DNA of 64,000 nucleotides from JANRLT01 sp041736895 (GTDB taxonomy: Bacteria > Planctomycetota > Planctomycetia > Pirellulales > JALHPA01). The notes under the pieces are model-generated. The model had not been told where the DNA came from, ran no database searches, and saw only the letters and a program-made list of their open reading frames with translations. Of this stretch, positions 1-7,837 are shown in pieces; positions within the stretch are counted from its first letter, which is position 1, and each line of letters opens with the position of its first letter. The position numbers and the translations under genes are program-made. The DNA lies in assembly GCA_041736895.1 (NCBI GenBank), contig JBGSSS010000165.1, positions 1-64,000 of the forward strand, in the 5' to 3' direction.

Positions 1-111
1 CGATGAAGCCGCATGACCATCGAGCAGCATCTGCACGGCTTCTTGCTTGAACTCGTCGGTAAAGGTTCGACGCGCGCGTTTGCTGCTAGCTGGTTGCTTC
101 CGCTTGGCCAT
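1..111 (-). CDS. IS3-family transposase OrfA, N-terminal fragment
   Basis: This is a 37-residue open fragment that starts with ATG at 109-111 and runs off the left edge. The protein begins with a basic stretch (MAKRKQPASSKRARR), followed by RTFTDEFKQEAVQML. That is the start of the first helix-turn-helix of IS3/IS911-type OrfA proteins, which bind the IS ends. OrfB, with the DDE catalytic core, should follow to the left of the window by a programmed frameshift; this is family knowledge and is not visible here. Confidence 0.8.
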   Translation of the reverse strand, partial: MAKRKQPASSKRARRTFTDEFKQEAVQMLLDGHAASS

Positions 112-182
112 CTTGGCGTTCCTGTGTTAGGCTTCAACCCATCTCCATTTTAGGTGTTCCCGTGTCCGCGAAACCTGGGCCA
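1..182 (-). mobile_element. Partial IS3-family insertion sequence (left end)
   Basis: The window opens inside an insertion sequence read on the minus strand. The start of an OrfA-type transposase lies at 1-111, followed upstream by about 70 bp of non-coding DNA. Read on the minus strand, the element would begin near position 182 with TGGCCCAGG; a TG start is typical of IS3-family ends. The outer boundary is inferred, because the other inverted repeat and any target duplication lie outside the window. Confidence 0.5.
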
Positions 183-264
183 CCTCAACGAGTCATATCT
201 CCGATCGATGGTGCTTCAAAGTATTTTTCAGAAGTATTCATAATGCCCTCGGTGTTAAAGTTTG

Positions 265-1590
265 TTATTTCGCCAGCGACACGCAGACGATCTCTTGATC
301 ATTCCGCGCGAAGACGCGTTTGTTCGCGAAGGCTGGGTGGCTCCAGACCAGGGGGCGGTTCCAGGCCGTGCCGCTTGGTTTGATGATCGACGCGCGGCTG
401 ATTTCGTCGTACTTCTCCGGCTTCAAGTTCGCAAAGATCAGGTCGCCCGTCTCGCTGAAGAGAATAAACCGGTCGCCGTTTTTCACGACGAAGCACGTCC
501 CGCTGCGGTCGGCTTTGCCGCCGTGTTTCTTACCGGTCGTCGGAGCGTAGTCGGACCAGACGCGTTCGGCGTTGTCGAGCCTAGCGCAGACAAACTCGCC
601 GTCGACGTTCGCGCCGTAGATGTGGCCTTGGTGGATAAACGGCGAGCTGTTGACCGTGAACTGCGCCGTCTTGGGCTTCGCGCGCCAGACGATTTCCGCC
701 GAGGGCTTCTCGCCCGCGCTGAGTTTCACGAGCGCCGCCGTTTGTTCGACGCCGCTCGCATAAAGTAGATCGCCGGACAGGCGCGGGGCCATGACGGGCA
801 TCTTGAAATCGACGACGATCGGCAGACTCCAGTAGACCTTGCCCGTTGTGGGATCGAGTGCGTTCAGGTTTTGCGTCTCCCAGATGAGCAAGAGATCCTT
901 GCCGCCGTGCTTGATCAATGTCGGCGGCGCGTAGCCAGGGTCGATGTTCGGCACGGCGCGCCATTTTTGCTCGCCCGTCTTGCGATCGAGTGCGACGGCA
1001 CAGCCCTCTTCGCCGCCGGGCTGCACGATCAACAGATCGCCGTAAACGAGCGGATGCCCGGCGTAACCCCAGACCGGCACTTCGGCTTTGAAATCACGGA
1101 CAAAGTTCTTGCTCCAGACGACCTTGCCATCGGCCGCGTTCAAGCAGTGCAAATCGCCCATCACGCCGAGCGTGTAGACCATTCCGTCGTGAACCGTCGG
1201 CGTGCAGCGCGGGCCGGCGGGGTATTGGATGTTGTAGGTGACGGGGTACTCGAATTTCCAAAGTTCCGTCCCTTTGGTCGAGTCGAAGCAGATGACGCGT
1301 TCGTTGCCGGGGATCTTCTTCTGTTGAAAGGCGAGCTTCTCGATATTGGCTTCCTTGGTGTCGAAATCGAGCACAAAAACTTTGTCGCCCGCGACTGCGG
1401 GACCGGCGTAGCCGTAGCGGAGCGGCATGCGCCAGAGCACCTTCGCGCCGGTGTCGGGAAACTTTTCGATCAGACCCGGCTCGTTCCAGACGCTATCGCG
1501 GCGCACGCCTTGCCACTGCGGCCAATCTTCGGCGTGAACTTGAACAACGGCGAGCAACAAAAAGCAGAGAGACAACAATTTCGCCAGCAT
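265..1590 (-). CDS. Secreted PQQ-like beta-propeller repeat protein
   Basis: This 441-residue protein has a clear Sec signal peptide (residues 1-20, cleavage after VHA). The mature start EDWPQWQG is typical of planctomycete PQQ-like (BamB/quinoprotein-fold) proteins. Blade repeats with AxDGKVVW and ALDPTTGKVYWS patterns recur through the chain, consistent with a beta-propeller in the periplasm or on the surface. No catalytic dehydrogenase residues are evident, so an enzymatic PQQ role is not claimed; such proteins are often scaffolds or of unknown function. The ATG at 1588-1590 is chosen because the signal peptide follows directly. The gene stands alone. Confidence 0.85.
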   Translation of the reverse strand: MLAKLLSLCFLLLAVVQVHAEDWPQWQGVRRDSVWNEPGLIEKFPDTGAKVLWRMPLRYGYAGPAVAGDKVFVLDFDTKEANIEKLAFQQKKIPGNERVICFDSTKGTELWKFEYPVTYNIQYPAGPRCTPTVHDGMVYTLGVMGDLHCLNAADGKVVWSKNFVRDFKAEVPVWGYAGHPLVYGDLLIVQPGGEEGCAVALDRKTGEQKWRAVPNIDPGYAPPTLIKHGGKDLLLIWETQNLNALDPTTGKVYWSLPIVVDFKMPVMAPRLSGDLLYASGVEQTAALVKLSAGEKPSAEIVWRAKPKTAQFTVNSSPFIHQGHIYGANVDGEFVCARLDNAERVWSDYAPTTGKKHGGKADRSGTCFVVKNGDRFILFSETGDLIFANLKPEKYDEISRASIIKPSGTAWNRPLVWSHPAFANKRVFARNDQEIVCVSLAK

Positions 1591-2164
1591 GGCCGCAACC
1601 TCAATAGAGTAAAGATGCCCCGCGTATTTTAGGATGGTACAGGCGGAAAGGAAAGTTGCCGTACGTTCTGATAGGCGTCAGAGCGAGCGGGGAAATGCTC
1701 CCAGGGGATGAACCCCTGGGCTTTGGTTTTGATTCGAAGTCTTCTCTCGCTCACGTTGCTGCTGTCTTTAGCAGCCCGACGCGTAAGTTTTGAAGTTGCG
1801 CTTTTCGTTGCTGGAAAGTAAACAGCCCAAGTCAAGCAGTGATCGCTCCCTTGATGAAATTGGTTTGGCCCCCTCCCCTGAACGGGGAGGGTTGGGGAGG
1901 GGTGATTGTAAGACGCAGGGCTTTCCCTTCAGAAAATACTACGCACGGAATGATTCAAAATGCAAAACGTCTTGCAACTCGCCAAAAACCCCCTCCCCAA
2001 CCCTCCCCGCAAGGGGGAGGGAGCCAAACCAGATTATTGGGGGGCGGTCCGCTAGCTTTGATCAAGACGTCGAAGATATCGCAACTTCAAGACGCGTAAG
2101 CGAGGGAGAGTCCCGAATGATTTCAAACTCCCTTGTTTACACTGCGGGCTGCTAATGTGATGCG
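1591..2164. other. Gene-free stretch rich in inverted repeats
   Basis: No credible gene is seen. The stretch holds a CCCAGGGG-type hairpin (1693-1725) and fragments of the GACGCGTAAGCGAGGGA motif (around 1780 and 2093). It also holds two GC-rich repeats of the CCCTCCCC/GGGGAGGG type (about 1870-1902 and 1989-2027), which could pair with each other over about 120 bp. The ORFs in it read through these repeats and look spurious. Confidence 0.6.
1693..1725 (+). repeat. Family A palindrome (CCCAGGGG hairpin), copy 1
   Basis: Stem CCCAGGGG (1700-1707), loop ATGAA, stem CCCCTGGG (1713-1720), flanked by AAATGCT on the left and CTTTG on the right. The same stem, loop length and flanks recur throughout the window. 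Confidence 0.85.
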
Positions 2165-2572
2165 TTACTTCATCTGCTTCAGCAGCATGATCTTCGGCGG
2201 TTCGCTCGATTCGCTGCCGAAGCCGGCCAAGAGATCCTTGGTGTACTGCGCGGCCAGATGCGCTTCGAGACCCGCGACGCCGTCGAAGCGTTCGAGGAAG
2301 ACGTACTTGCCCGGCACTTCCGCGTTGCGATGGAAGTCGTAGAGCTTGCAGCCCGGCTCTTTGTTGGTTTGCGTGTAAGCTTCGCGCATCAGCTTTTCCA
2401 TCTTCTCGACGCTCTCGGGTTTGATCGTAAACTCGACGACCAGGGTAAACGTTTCCTTGTCGAGCATTGCGGCCTTGATGCGGTCTTGCAACGAAGGGGC
2501 CGGCGGTTTTTCGTCGGCGGCGAAGAGCGTGGTTGAAATGAAAAGTATTGTCAATAGAGTCAAAGCGCGCAT
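2165..2572 (-). CDS. Secreted antibiotic biosynthesis monooxygenase (ABM) domain protein
   Basis: The 135-residue protein has a signal peptide (1-19, cut after FAA). It then has one ABM/YgiN-type ferredoxin-like domain: FTLVVEFTIKPESVEKMEKLM, EPGCKLYDFHRN, and KYVFLERFDGVAGLEAHLA. Family members act as quinol or heme monooxygenases or as small stress proteins; the substrate cannot be read from the sequence. The signal peptide is unusual for this mostly cytosolic family but is seen in planctomycetes. The ATG at 2570-2572 is preceded by an AGAAGGA Shine-Dalgarno stretch. Confidence 0.8.
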   Translation of the reverse strand: MRALTLLTILFISTTLFAADEKPPAPSLQDRIKAAMLDKETFTLVVEFTIKPESVEKMEKLMREAYTQTNKEPGCKLYDFHRNAEVPGKYVFLERFDGVAGLEAHLAAQYTKDLLAGFGSESSEPPKIMLLKQMK

Positions 2573-2661
2573 TCGTTGGTCCTTCTAAAAAATGAATGTG
2601 TCCAGAATCGTCGATTAATCGTACTCCCCCAACCCCTAATCCCGAACCCCCAGCCCCCGAA

Positions 2662-3120
2662 TCATTTCATCCACTCGAACACGCGGTAATGCTCGCCGTT
2701 CATCCCGAGTTGCGAGTAGACCGCTTTCGCTGCGGTGTTCGTTTGATCGACGTAGAGCCTTAGCCCGCGAATCGCCGGGTTGTCGGCGATCAAGCTTTGC
2801 ACATGGCGATACAGGCCGGCAAATATCCCGCGCCGACGCGCGGCAGGCACGACGTAGACGCTCTGCAGCCACCAGACCTCGCCGTTGCGCCAATCGCTCC
2901 ACTCGCGCGTGATCAACAGACTCGCGACGACCGAGCCGTCTTCTTCGGCAACGTAGTAGTACCCTCGCTCGGGCTGGTCGAACACACCCGTTGCGCCGGC
3001 GATGACCGTAACGCGATCGAGTGCGAGCGATTCGGTTTCGAGCGCCATCGCGAGTTGGAACTCGGCGATGGTCGTGCTGTCGGCGCGCGTTGCGGGGCGA
3101 TATAGTAGCGTTTCGTTCAT
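2662..3120 (-). CDS. GNAT family N-acetyltransferase
   Basis: A 152-residue single-domain acetyltransferase. The opening YRPATRADSTTIAEF is the usual GNAT beta1-alpha1. The acetyl-CoA-binding motif A is LQSVYVVPAARRRGIFAGLY, with the R-x-x-G-x-x-G/A loop as RRRGIFAG. Motif B is LRLYVDQTNTAAKAVYSQLGM, with the typical N-x-x-A-x-x-x-Y. The acceptor substrate is unknown. The frame stays open upstream to 3321, but the GNAT fold begins at the ATG at 3118-3120, and the upstream part would overlap the divergent gene at 3157. The two genes are divergent with 36 bp between them. Confidence 0.88.
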   Translation of the reverse strand: MNETLLYRPATRADSTTIAEFQLAMALETESLALDRVTVIAGATGVFDQPERGYYYVAEEDGSVVASLLITREWSDWRNGEVWWLQSVYVVPAARRRGIFAGLYRHVQSLIADNPAIRGLRLYVDQTNTAAKAVYSQLGMNGEHYRVFEWMK

Positions 3121-3156
3121 GAAGCTCGATGATAACTCACTGACAAGGCGCTTTCC

Positions 3157-3498
3157 ATGATTCACGATGCTGTCCAGAGCAAGTCCTTTGAACTCTATAA
3201 CGACGACGAGCAACTCATCGGTCTGATGACGAGTATCAAAGGCAATCCGCGGTTTCAACTGAACAATCAGCAGGGAATTTCGCGGATCATTTGCACGATC
3301 AACGATCAAGGAGATCCGCACATGAATTTACTGACACCCGGAGGCATGACCTTGGTAACGCTTCATGCCACGGATACCAGTGCTCGCCTTGTACTCTGCA
3401 ATGAGTACGGCGCGAGACTGTTGGAGATTGAAACGGAAAACGACACGACGACTATTAAGATTCGAAATGCCGAAAATGAGCTGGTGCGGGAACTCTAA
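3157..3498 (+). CDS. Hypothetical protein (113 aa)
   Basis: I do not recognise a family. The chain is short, soluble and predicted beta-rich. It has alternating strands such as LIGLMTSIKGNPRFQL, GMTLVTLHATDTSARLVL and TTTIKIRNAENELVREL, and no signal peptide or membrane segment. An AAGGCG stretch 6 bp before the ATG can serve as ribosome binding site. It is transcribed divergently from the GNAT gene. Confidence 0.6.
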   Translation: MIHDAVQSKSFELYNDDEQLIGLMTSIKGNPRFQLNNQQGISRIICTINDQGDPHMNLLTPGGMTLVTLHATDTSARLVLCNEYGARLLEIETENDTTTIKIRNAENELVREL

Positions 3499-3532
3499 GA
3501 GCTTGATTCGATCGCTCATTATTTCATCTGCG

Positions 3533-3565
3533 CAAAGCCCAGGGGTTCATCCCCTGGGAGCATTT
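3533..3565 (-). repeat. Family A palindrome, copy 2
   Basis: Stem CCCAGGGG (3538-3545), loop TTCAT, stem CCCCTGGG (3551-3558), flanked by CAAAG and AGCATTTT. It is in reverse orientation to copy 1. It is followed at 3570-3590 by a TCCCTCGCTAACGCGTCGGG element and CTAC. The whole lies between two convergent genes. Confidence 0.85.
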
Positions 3566-3593
3566 TGAACTCCCTCGCTAACGCGTCGGGCTA

Positions 3594-4070
3594 CTATTCT
3601 TTCAATTCCTTGAGCGCCGCCAAAACCGCGGCGTCGTGGCCATCGACTTTCACGGCTTTCCAAACGCGCGCGACCTTGCCTTCTTTGTCGATGATGAACG
3701 TCGAGCGGGCGATGCCCATCGTTTTCTTGCCGTACATGTTTTTCTCGCGCCACGCGCCGTACTTCTCGGCGATCTTGTGTTCGGGGTCGGCGAGCAGCGG
3801 AAAGTTGAGACTGAACTTGTCACGAAACTTGACGTGACTCGCGACGTCGTCAGGGCTGATGCCGTAGACACTCGCGCCGAGTTTTTTCAGTTCCTTGCTC
3901 GCGTCGCGAAACGCGCAGGCTTCCTTGGTGCAACCCGGCGTGTCGTCCTTGGGGTAGAAGTAAAGGACGACCGGCGCGCCGCGCAGAGCGGAGAGTTTGA
4001 CCTTGGTCCCATCATCAGCGGCGAGAGTAAAGTCGGGTGCCTTCGAACCTTCTTCGATCCAATCGGCCAT
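3594..4070 (-). CDS. bcp: Thioredoxin-dependent thiol peroxidase (Bcp/PrxQ)
   Basis: This 158-residue peroxiredoxin of the Bcp/PrxQ group reduces H2O2 and organic peroxides with electrons from thioredoxin. The catalytic segment YFYPKDDTPGCTKEACAFRD places the peroxidatic Cys at 47 and the resolving Cys at 52, the C-x4-C spacing of atypical 2-Cys PrxQ enzymes. The beginning GSKAPDFTL and the later ARSTFIIDKEGKVARVW are family hallmarks, and the length is normal. It is cytosolic, with no operon partner. Confidence 0.95.
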   Translation of the reverse strand: MADWIEEGSKAPDFTLAADDGTKVKLSALRGAPVVLYFYPKDDTPGCTKEACAFRDASKELKKLGASVYGISPDDVASHVKFRDKFSLNFPLLADPEHKIAEKYGAWREKNMYGKKTMGIARSTFIIDKEGKVARVWKAVKVDGHDAAVLAALKELKE

Positions 4071-4749
4071 GGGTGGTGATCCTTGATGTTGAGAAAAAAA
4101 TACGAAACACGGAGAGACGGAGGAAATTCAGAGCAGCACCGAGAAGTCCGATGCTAGTCTACAGAAGCGAACACGGCGAACAAAAGAAAGACAATTCTAT
4201 TCAACAGAAGCACGCCAAGATCGCAGAAGAAGAAGGATCAGAAATGAATTTCCCATTGCGCTCTTTGCGACCTTCTGTTCAAAAAATCTGAATGCGATTT
4301 AACAGAAGGAAGCAAAGGCAGCAAAGAGAAGGCAGGAGTCTCACTCTCTTCTTCGTTCCCTTCGTTTCCTTCGTTTCCTTCTGTTAATAAATTGCGAATG
4401 CATTTTCGACAGAAGGAAACGAAGCGAACGAAGGGAAGGCAAATACTATCAATTTCATCATCACTTCTTTGCTGGCTCTGTGCTGCTCTGAATTTTCTCC
4501 GTCGCTCCGTGTTTCGTCTTTTAATTTTGCCTTTTGCCTTTTGCCTTTCGACTTTTGCATTTGCGTCAACGCCTCCTCTGCGAGTCGCCGCTAAACGGGT
4601 AGGGATATGCGGAAAATGAACCAATCCGCGGCGAATTCTCTCTCGATTGTAGCCATTTTCTTCGCGGCGGGGAGTCGCTGGCGCCTCGGCGGAACCGTAG
4701 CGATAAACTGCCTGTCCAGTTACACTAGAACTGTTGTCCGAGTTCGATC
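4071..4749. repeat. Gene-free block of nested inverted repeats (block 1)
   Basis: No credible gene lies here; the ORFs only translate repeats. Outer arms are at about 4103-4137 and 4487-4527: ACACGGAGAGACGGAGG against its complement near CTCCGTCGCTCCGTGT. Inside are arms at 4202-4229/4257-4280 (AACAGAAG against CTTCTGTT) and 4299-4332/4351-4386 (AACAGAAGGAAGCAAAGG against CCTTCGTTTCCTTCTGTT), plus a further single arm at 4405-4436. A second block with the same parts lies at 7912-8148. Near 4572-4600 there is a reversed CCGTTTAGCGGCGA element. Confidence 0.7.
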
Positions 4750-5235
4750 ATGTCCCGTTTTGCCACACGCAATACACACGGAGTTGCTTTTCCATTGAGC
4801 CTGCCCCAGCCGCAATCGACATCGTCGCCATCCTCTTCTGCAGAAGCCAAGCCGCGCAGCCTGCAGCTTGCCGAACTCGCCGCGCGGATTGCCGATGACA
4901 ATCGGGCCAAGGACATCAAGATCCTCGACCTCCGCGGGCTGACCAGCGTCTTCGATTTCTTTGTGATCGCCACCGGGGGCAGCGTGCGGCAACTCCACGC
5001 CATCTCGGACGAGATCGAAACCGCCGCTCGCGAGACCCTCAACGATCGCAAGATCGGCTCCGAAGGGTACCATCAAGGGGGCTGGGTGCTCATCGACTTC
5101 GGCGACGTCGTCGTCCATCTGTTCGACGCCGACGCGCGCGAATATTACGCGCTCGAAGATCTCTGGGGTCAAGCGTCGCTGGTGCCGTTCAACGCAACCG
5201 GCGGGTTGAGTGTGGTTGAGGGGACGCAGGGGTAA
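4750..5235 (+). CDS. rsfS: Ribosome silencing factor RsfS (YbeB/Iojap family)
   Basis: RsfS binds ribosomal protein uL14 and blocks 30S/50S joining when nutrients are scarce. The 161-residue protein has a poorly conserved Ser/Pro-rich N-terminus (about 35 residues). The Iojap domain then runs from AELAARIADDNRAKDIKILDL through TSVFDFFVIATGGSVRQLHAI to the signature GWVLIDFGDVVVHLFDADAREYYALEDLW. The upstream ATG makes the protein longer than typical 105-130 residue members, so the true start may lie inside the Ser-rich stretch; no internal ATG offers itself. Confidence 0.93.
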   Translation: MSRFATRNTHGVAFPLSLPQPQSTSSPSSSAEAKPRSLQLAELAARIADDNRAKDIKILDLRGLTSVFDFFVIATGGSVRQLHAISDEIETAARETLNDRKIGSEGYHQGGWVLIDFGDVVVHLFDADAREYYALEDLWGQASLVPFNATGGLSVVEGTQG

Positions 5236-5244
5236 ATGAATATC

Positions 5245-5298
5245 GCTATGACGCAAGCGGATGGGTACGTTAACGTACCCATCCGCTTGCGTCATAGC
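5245..5298. repeat. Perfect 54-bp palindrome
   Basis: Two 27-base arms starting GCTATGACGCAAGCGG meet without a loop at the centre GTTAAC (5269-5274). It lies 10 bp after the rsfS stop codon. A near copy with a 5-base loop lies at 34383-34439. It could act as a terminator, although no U-tract follows. Confidence 0.9.
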
Positions 5299-5389
5299 AA
5301 AAAGAAGTTAACGCTACGCCTCTTTGAACTACGATTAGATAAGGATCCTGCAATGGCGTTTAGCGAGGAGCCGAAGGCGACCGTCTTCT

Positions 5390-5410
5390 GTCAGGCATAG
5401 CCTGACCTAC
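5390..5410 (-). repeat. GTAG-foot hairpin (GTCAGGC type)
   Basis: Read on the minus strand: GTAG foot, then GTCAGGC-TAT-GCCTGAC. It lies 6 bp before the start codon of the next gene. A CGTTTAGCG...GCGACCG element (5354-5382) precedes it. Confidence 0.7.
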
Positions 5411-5415
5411 GCATT

Positions 5416-5832
5416 ATGTCTGCTCAAGAGACCGAATACACGAACACCGATTTGGATCTGCGTTCCAACTCTTCGCTTGAGACTCTAGCGGTGGAACTTG
5501 CGCAATCATGCTGTGTGTTGCACTGTACCCATGGTGAAGATGGGCGCTGGTATGCGACGATTGAATCGTCTCATGATTGGAGTTCCAAACGTGTTGCGCC
5601 GCAGGACATCACAGCGATGCTCGCAGCCATTGACAAGTTATCCGCCCAAGCAAAAGCCGAGTTCAACAACTGCGACAAGCGTGACTTTAACATCGGCTTT
5701 GATTGCTGGGATTCCTGGGGCTACAACCACGCTCTGCCAAACGTGATTCTCCAGGCGATTGCCACGGCCGGTTGCTCGCTTTCGGTAACGCTATATCCGA
5801 TGCGAAATGCCGATGGATCGCCGAAAGTTTGA
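5416..5832 (+). CDS. Hypothetical protein (138 aa)
   Basis: No family recognised. It is a soluble protein without signal peptide. It contains a Cys pair (QSCCVLHC), a helix at about 60-80 (ITAMLAAIDKLSAQAKAEF) and the aromatic stretch FDCWDSWGYNHALP, followed by a helix and strand to the end. The ATG follows a GTAG-type hairpin directly, so no Shine-Dalgarno site is visible. Coding is supported by normal composition and an intact frame, but function is unknown. Confidence 0.55.
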   Translation: MSAQETEYTNTDLDLRSNSSLETLAVELAQSCCVLHCTHGEDGRWYATIESSHDWSSKRVAPQDITAMLAAIDKLSAQAKAEFNNCDKRDFNIGFDCWDSWGYNHALPNVILQAIATAGCSLSVTLYPMRNADGSPKV

Positions 5833-5875
5833 CGCTCTTTCAGTTTTCGTTTCTCTGCTACAATTAGCGGCGACA

Positions 5876-5908
5876 AAATGCTCCCAGGGGGTGAACCCCT
5901 GGGCTTTG
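5876..5908 (+). repeat. Family A palindrome, copy 3
   Basis: Stem CCCAGGGG (5883-5890), loop GTGAA, stem CCCCTGGG (5896-5903), flanks AAATGCT and CTTTG as in copy 1. Confidence 0.85.
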
Positions 5909-5930
5909 AATTTTCAGAACAGAGTCTTTC

Positions 5931-5966
5931 CTAGTTCACGTTACCAAGCTGGGGCTTGGTAACGAG
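5931..5966 (+). repeat. Family C hairpin (GTTACCAAGC)
   Basis: CTAGTTCACGTTACCAAGC is followed by a short loop and GCTTGGTAACGAG. An identical copy begins at 10655. Confidence 0.8.
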
Positions 5967-5968
5967 AG

Positions 5969-5994
5969 ATGTCAGGCTGGAAAGCCTAACCTAC
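5969..5994 (-). repeat. GTAG-foot hairpin touching a start codon
   Basis: On the minus strand: GTAG foot (5991-5994), then a stem of TTAGGCT against the GTCAGGCT arm with loop TTCC. The CTAC of the foot is only 2 bp from the ATG at 5997. Confidence 0.65.
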
Positions 5995-5996
5995 GA

Positions 5997-6671
5997 ATGC
6001 ACCCTCATTACCATCTCGCGATCGCGCTCTTGCCGCTGGCGCTCTACCTGCTTTGGCAGGGGGCGAATAGCTTGCGCTTGCGCCCGCGGTGGATTTCCGG
6101 GACCGCGAATACGCTCGGCGTCGCTTGGGCGTTGCTGGGGTTGGCGGTCGTCGGGCCGTTGCCGTTGTTTCTGCCCGATCATGCGATTCAGCGGTTCAAT
6201 GTGCAGATCTGGTGGATGGTCTTGGCGTTGTATATTCTCGTGACGATTTTGATCGTGTTGTTGTCGCGGCCGCATGCGTTTGTCGCCAACATCACGCGCG
6301 ACGCGCTCAAGCCGCTCATCGCCGACATCGTCATGCGCATGGATTCGCGCTGCACTTGGGCCGGCGACAGTGTTTGCCTGCCGCAGTTGGGACTCGAGTT
6401 CCGCTTGGAGCCGCAGCCGTTCTTCAAGGTGATCTACATCCAGGCCCTCGGCTCGCAGCCGAACATGGCAGCGTGGGATCAATTCCAGCGCGAACTCCGC
6501 GCGGCGATTCGGCCGTTGCACACCGGCGTGAACCCGTGGGGTTGGAGTTTGATCTTCGCCGGCGCGGCGCTGCTCGGCGGACTCTATTGGCAGACGCACG
6601 AGTTTTGGACGAATCCCCACGCGATCCCGGGGATGGTGACGAAGATCTTTCGCGAGCTGCTGGCGTTGTGA
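5997..6671 (+). CDS. Hypothetical membrane protein (224 aa)
   Basis: No family recognised. There are three N-terminal hydrophobic segments (about residues 6-20, 38-60 and 70-92). A soluble domain of about 90 residues follows (ALKPLIADIVMRMDSRCTW to LRAAIRPLHTG), then one more membrane segment near 180-198. The start codon lies 2 bp from a GTAG-foot hairpin and has no Shine-Dalgarno site; no other ATG fits the first membrane segment. It is 450 bp upstream of the ABC exporter genes, without a clear link. Confidence 0.65.
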   Translation: MHPHYHLAIALLPLALYLLWQGANSLRLRPRWISGTANTLGVAWALLGLAVVGPLPLFLPDHAIQRFNVQIWWMVLALYILVTILIVLLSRPHAFVANITRDALKPLIADIVMRMDSRCTWAGDSVCLPQLGLEFRLEPQPFFKVIYIQALGSQPNMAAWDQFQRELRAAIRPLHTGVNPWGWSLIFAGAALLGGLYWQTHEFWTNPHAIPGMVTKIFRELLAL

Positions 6672-7120
6672 TTGGGCGCTGGGCGTTGGGAAAGACATTT
6701 CGAAGAAACATCTAAGCGCAGGGGCTCCGCCATCTGGAGCAAACGGTCTCCAAGGATCGATCTCCTACGGATGGGCTTACCATCCGCAGGCTTGGGTTGG
6801 CGCTGAAGTTGGTTCGCCGAAGGTCATGCGGCTTGAAATGGCGAACTTAAAGCGTTTACAAATAGAATCTTACGTCAATTCCTTGCCTTCCTCCGAAATT
6901 CTGTGAAAAATTTCACGAACTTTCGGTTAACCTCTTTGTCATGAATCATAATGACGGGGGGTACGCTGTCTTAGGATAGGAGCGACTGTTCTCGTGCATC
7001 CAAGGACTCACGTCCTTGGCTACAAATGTTCGTTCTGTGACTGACGTCTCCGCCTCTGGTCCGTTTTCCCCAATCCCTAATCCCTAATCCCGAATCCCTA
7101 GCCCCAAGCGTCTCCCGCTC
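6672..7120. other. Gene-free stretch upstream of ABC transporter
   Basis: No gene is seen. An AT-rich part at about 6850-6950 contains the inverted repeat GTGAAA-AA-TTTCAC (6903-6916) and may hold the promoter of the downstream ABC genes. A CCTAATCCCTAATCCCGAATCCC-like heptamer run (7071-7103) lies just before the start codon. Related runs are at 2630-2660, 45040-45072 and 63917-63946. Confidence 0.5.
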
Positions 7121-7837
7121 ATGCCCCTCGCCGAACACATCCTGCTGCACCTCGATGGCGTCGGCAAGACGTATCAGATGGGCGAGGTTGCCGTGCCGGT
7201 GCTGCGCGGGGTGAATCTTGAAATTCAACACGGCGAACTGCTTGTCATGGTCGGACCCAGCGGGTCCGGCAAGACGACGATGCTCAACATCATCGGCGGC
7301 CTCGACACGCCGACGATGGGCCAGGTCTGGTACCAGGACCGCGACCTGAGCCGCGCCAGTTCGCGCGAGCTGACGCGCTTCCGCCGTGAGTCGATCGGCT
7401 TCGTCTTTCAGTTCTACAACCTGATCCCGAACTTGACCGCGCGCGAGAACGTCCTCGTCTCGACCGAGATCAGCCGCAATCCGCTCGACCCCGACGAAGT
7501 CCTCGACATGGTCGGGTTGTCGGATCGCAAGCATCACTTTCCGTCGCAGATGTCCGGCGGCGAACAGCAACGCGTCGCCATCGCCCGCGCGATCGCGAAG
7601 AATCCGCAGTTGATCCTCTGCGACGAGCCGACGGGCGCGCTCGATTTCGAGACGGGCAAGAAAGTGCTGCGGCTCCTCGTCGATCTCAAGGACAAGCTCG
7701 GCAAGACAATCCTGATCATCACGCACAACGCGCCAATCGCCGACATCGCCGACGAAGTGATCAAACTCCGCAGCGGCGAAATCGTCGAGCATCACCGCAA
7801 TCCAAATCCTAAGCCGCCGGAAGAGGTGGAGTGGTGA
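7121..7837 (+). CDS. ABC transporter ATP-binding protein (MacB/LolD type)
   Basis: This 238-residue ATPase of the LolD/MacB/DevA group powers lipoprotein or substrate release through an FtsX-like permease. Motifs: Walker A GPSGSGKTT (45-53), Q-loop Gln at 97 in FVFQFYNLIP, signature SGGEQ (145-149), Walker B LILCDEP with D168/E169, and the H-loop His in ITHNAP. The Q-loop FQFYNL and signature QMSGGEQQRVAIARA are typical of this MacB/LolD clade. Its partner permease begins 361 bp downstream after a repeat block, an unusual gap for such a pair. Confidence 0.93.
   Translation: MPLAEHILLHLDGVGKTYQMGEVAVPVLRGVNLEIQHGELLVMVGPSGSGKTTMLNIIGGLDTPTMGQVWYQDRDLSRASSRELTRFRRESIGFVFQFYNLIPNLTARENVLVSTEISRNPLDPDEVLDMVGLSDRKHHFPSQMSGGEQQRVAIARAIAKNPQLILCDEPTGALDFETGKKVLRLLVDLKDKLGKTILIITHNAPIADIADEVIKLRSGEIVEHHRNPNPKPPEEVEW

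Noticed and set aside
1790..2155. Overlapping plus-strand frames of 121 and 86 codons
   Set aside because: They translate the CCCTCCCC/GGGGAGGG repeats and have no ribosome binding site.
4238..4624. 128-codon minus-strand frame
   Set aside because: It only translates the nested inverted repeats, and the same peptides appear from the second block at 7.9-8.1 kb.
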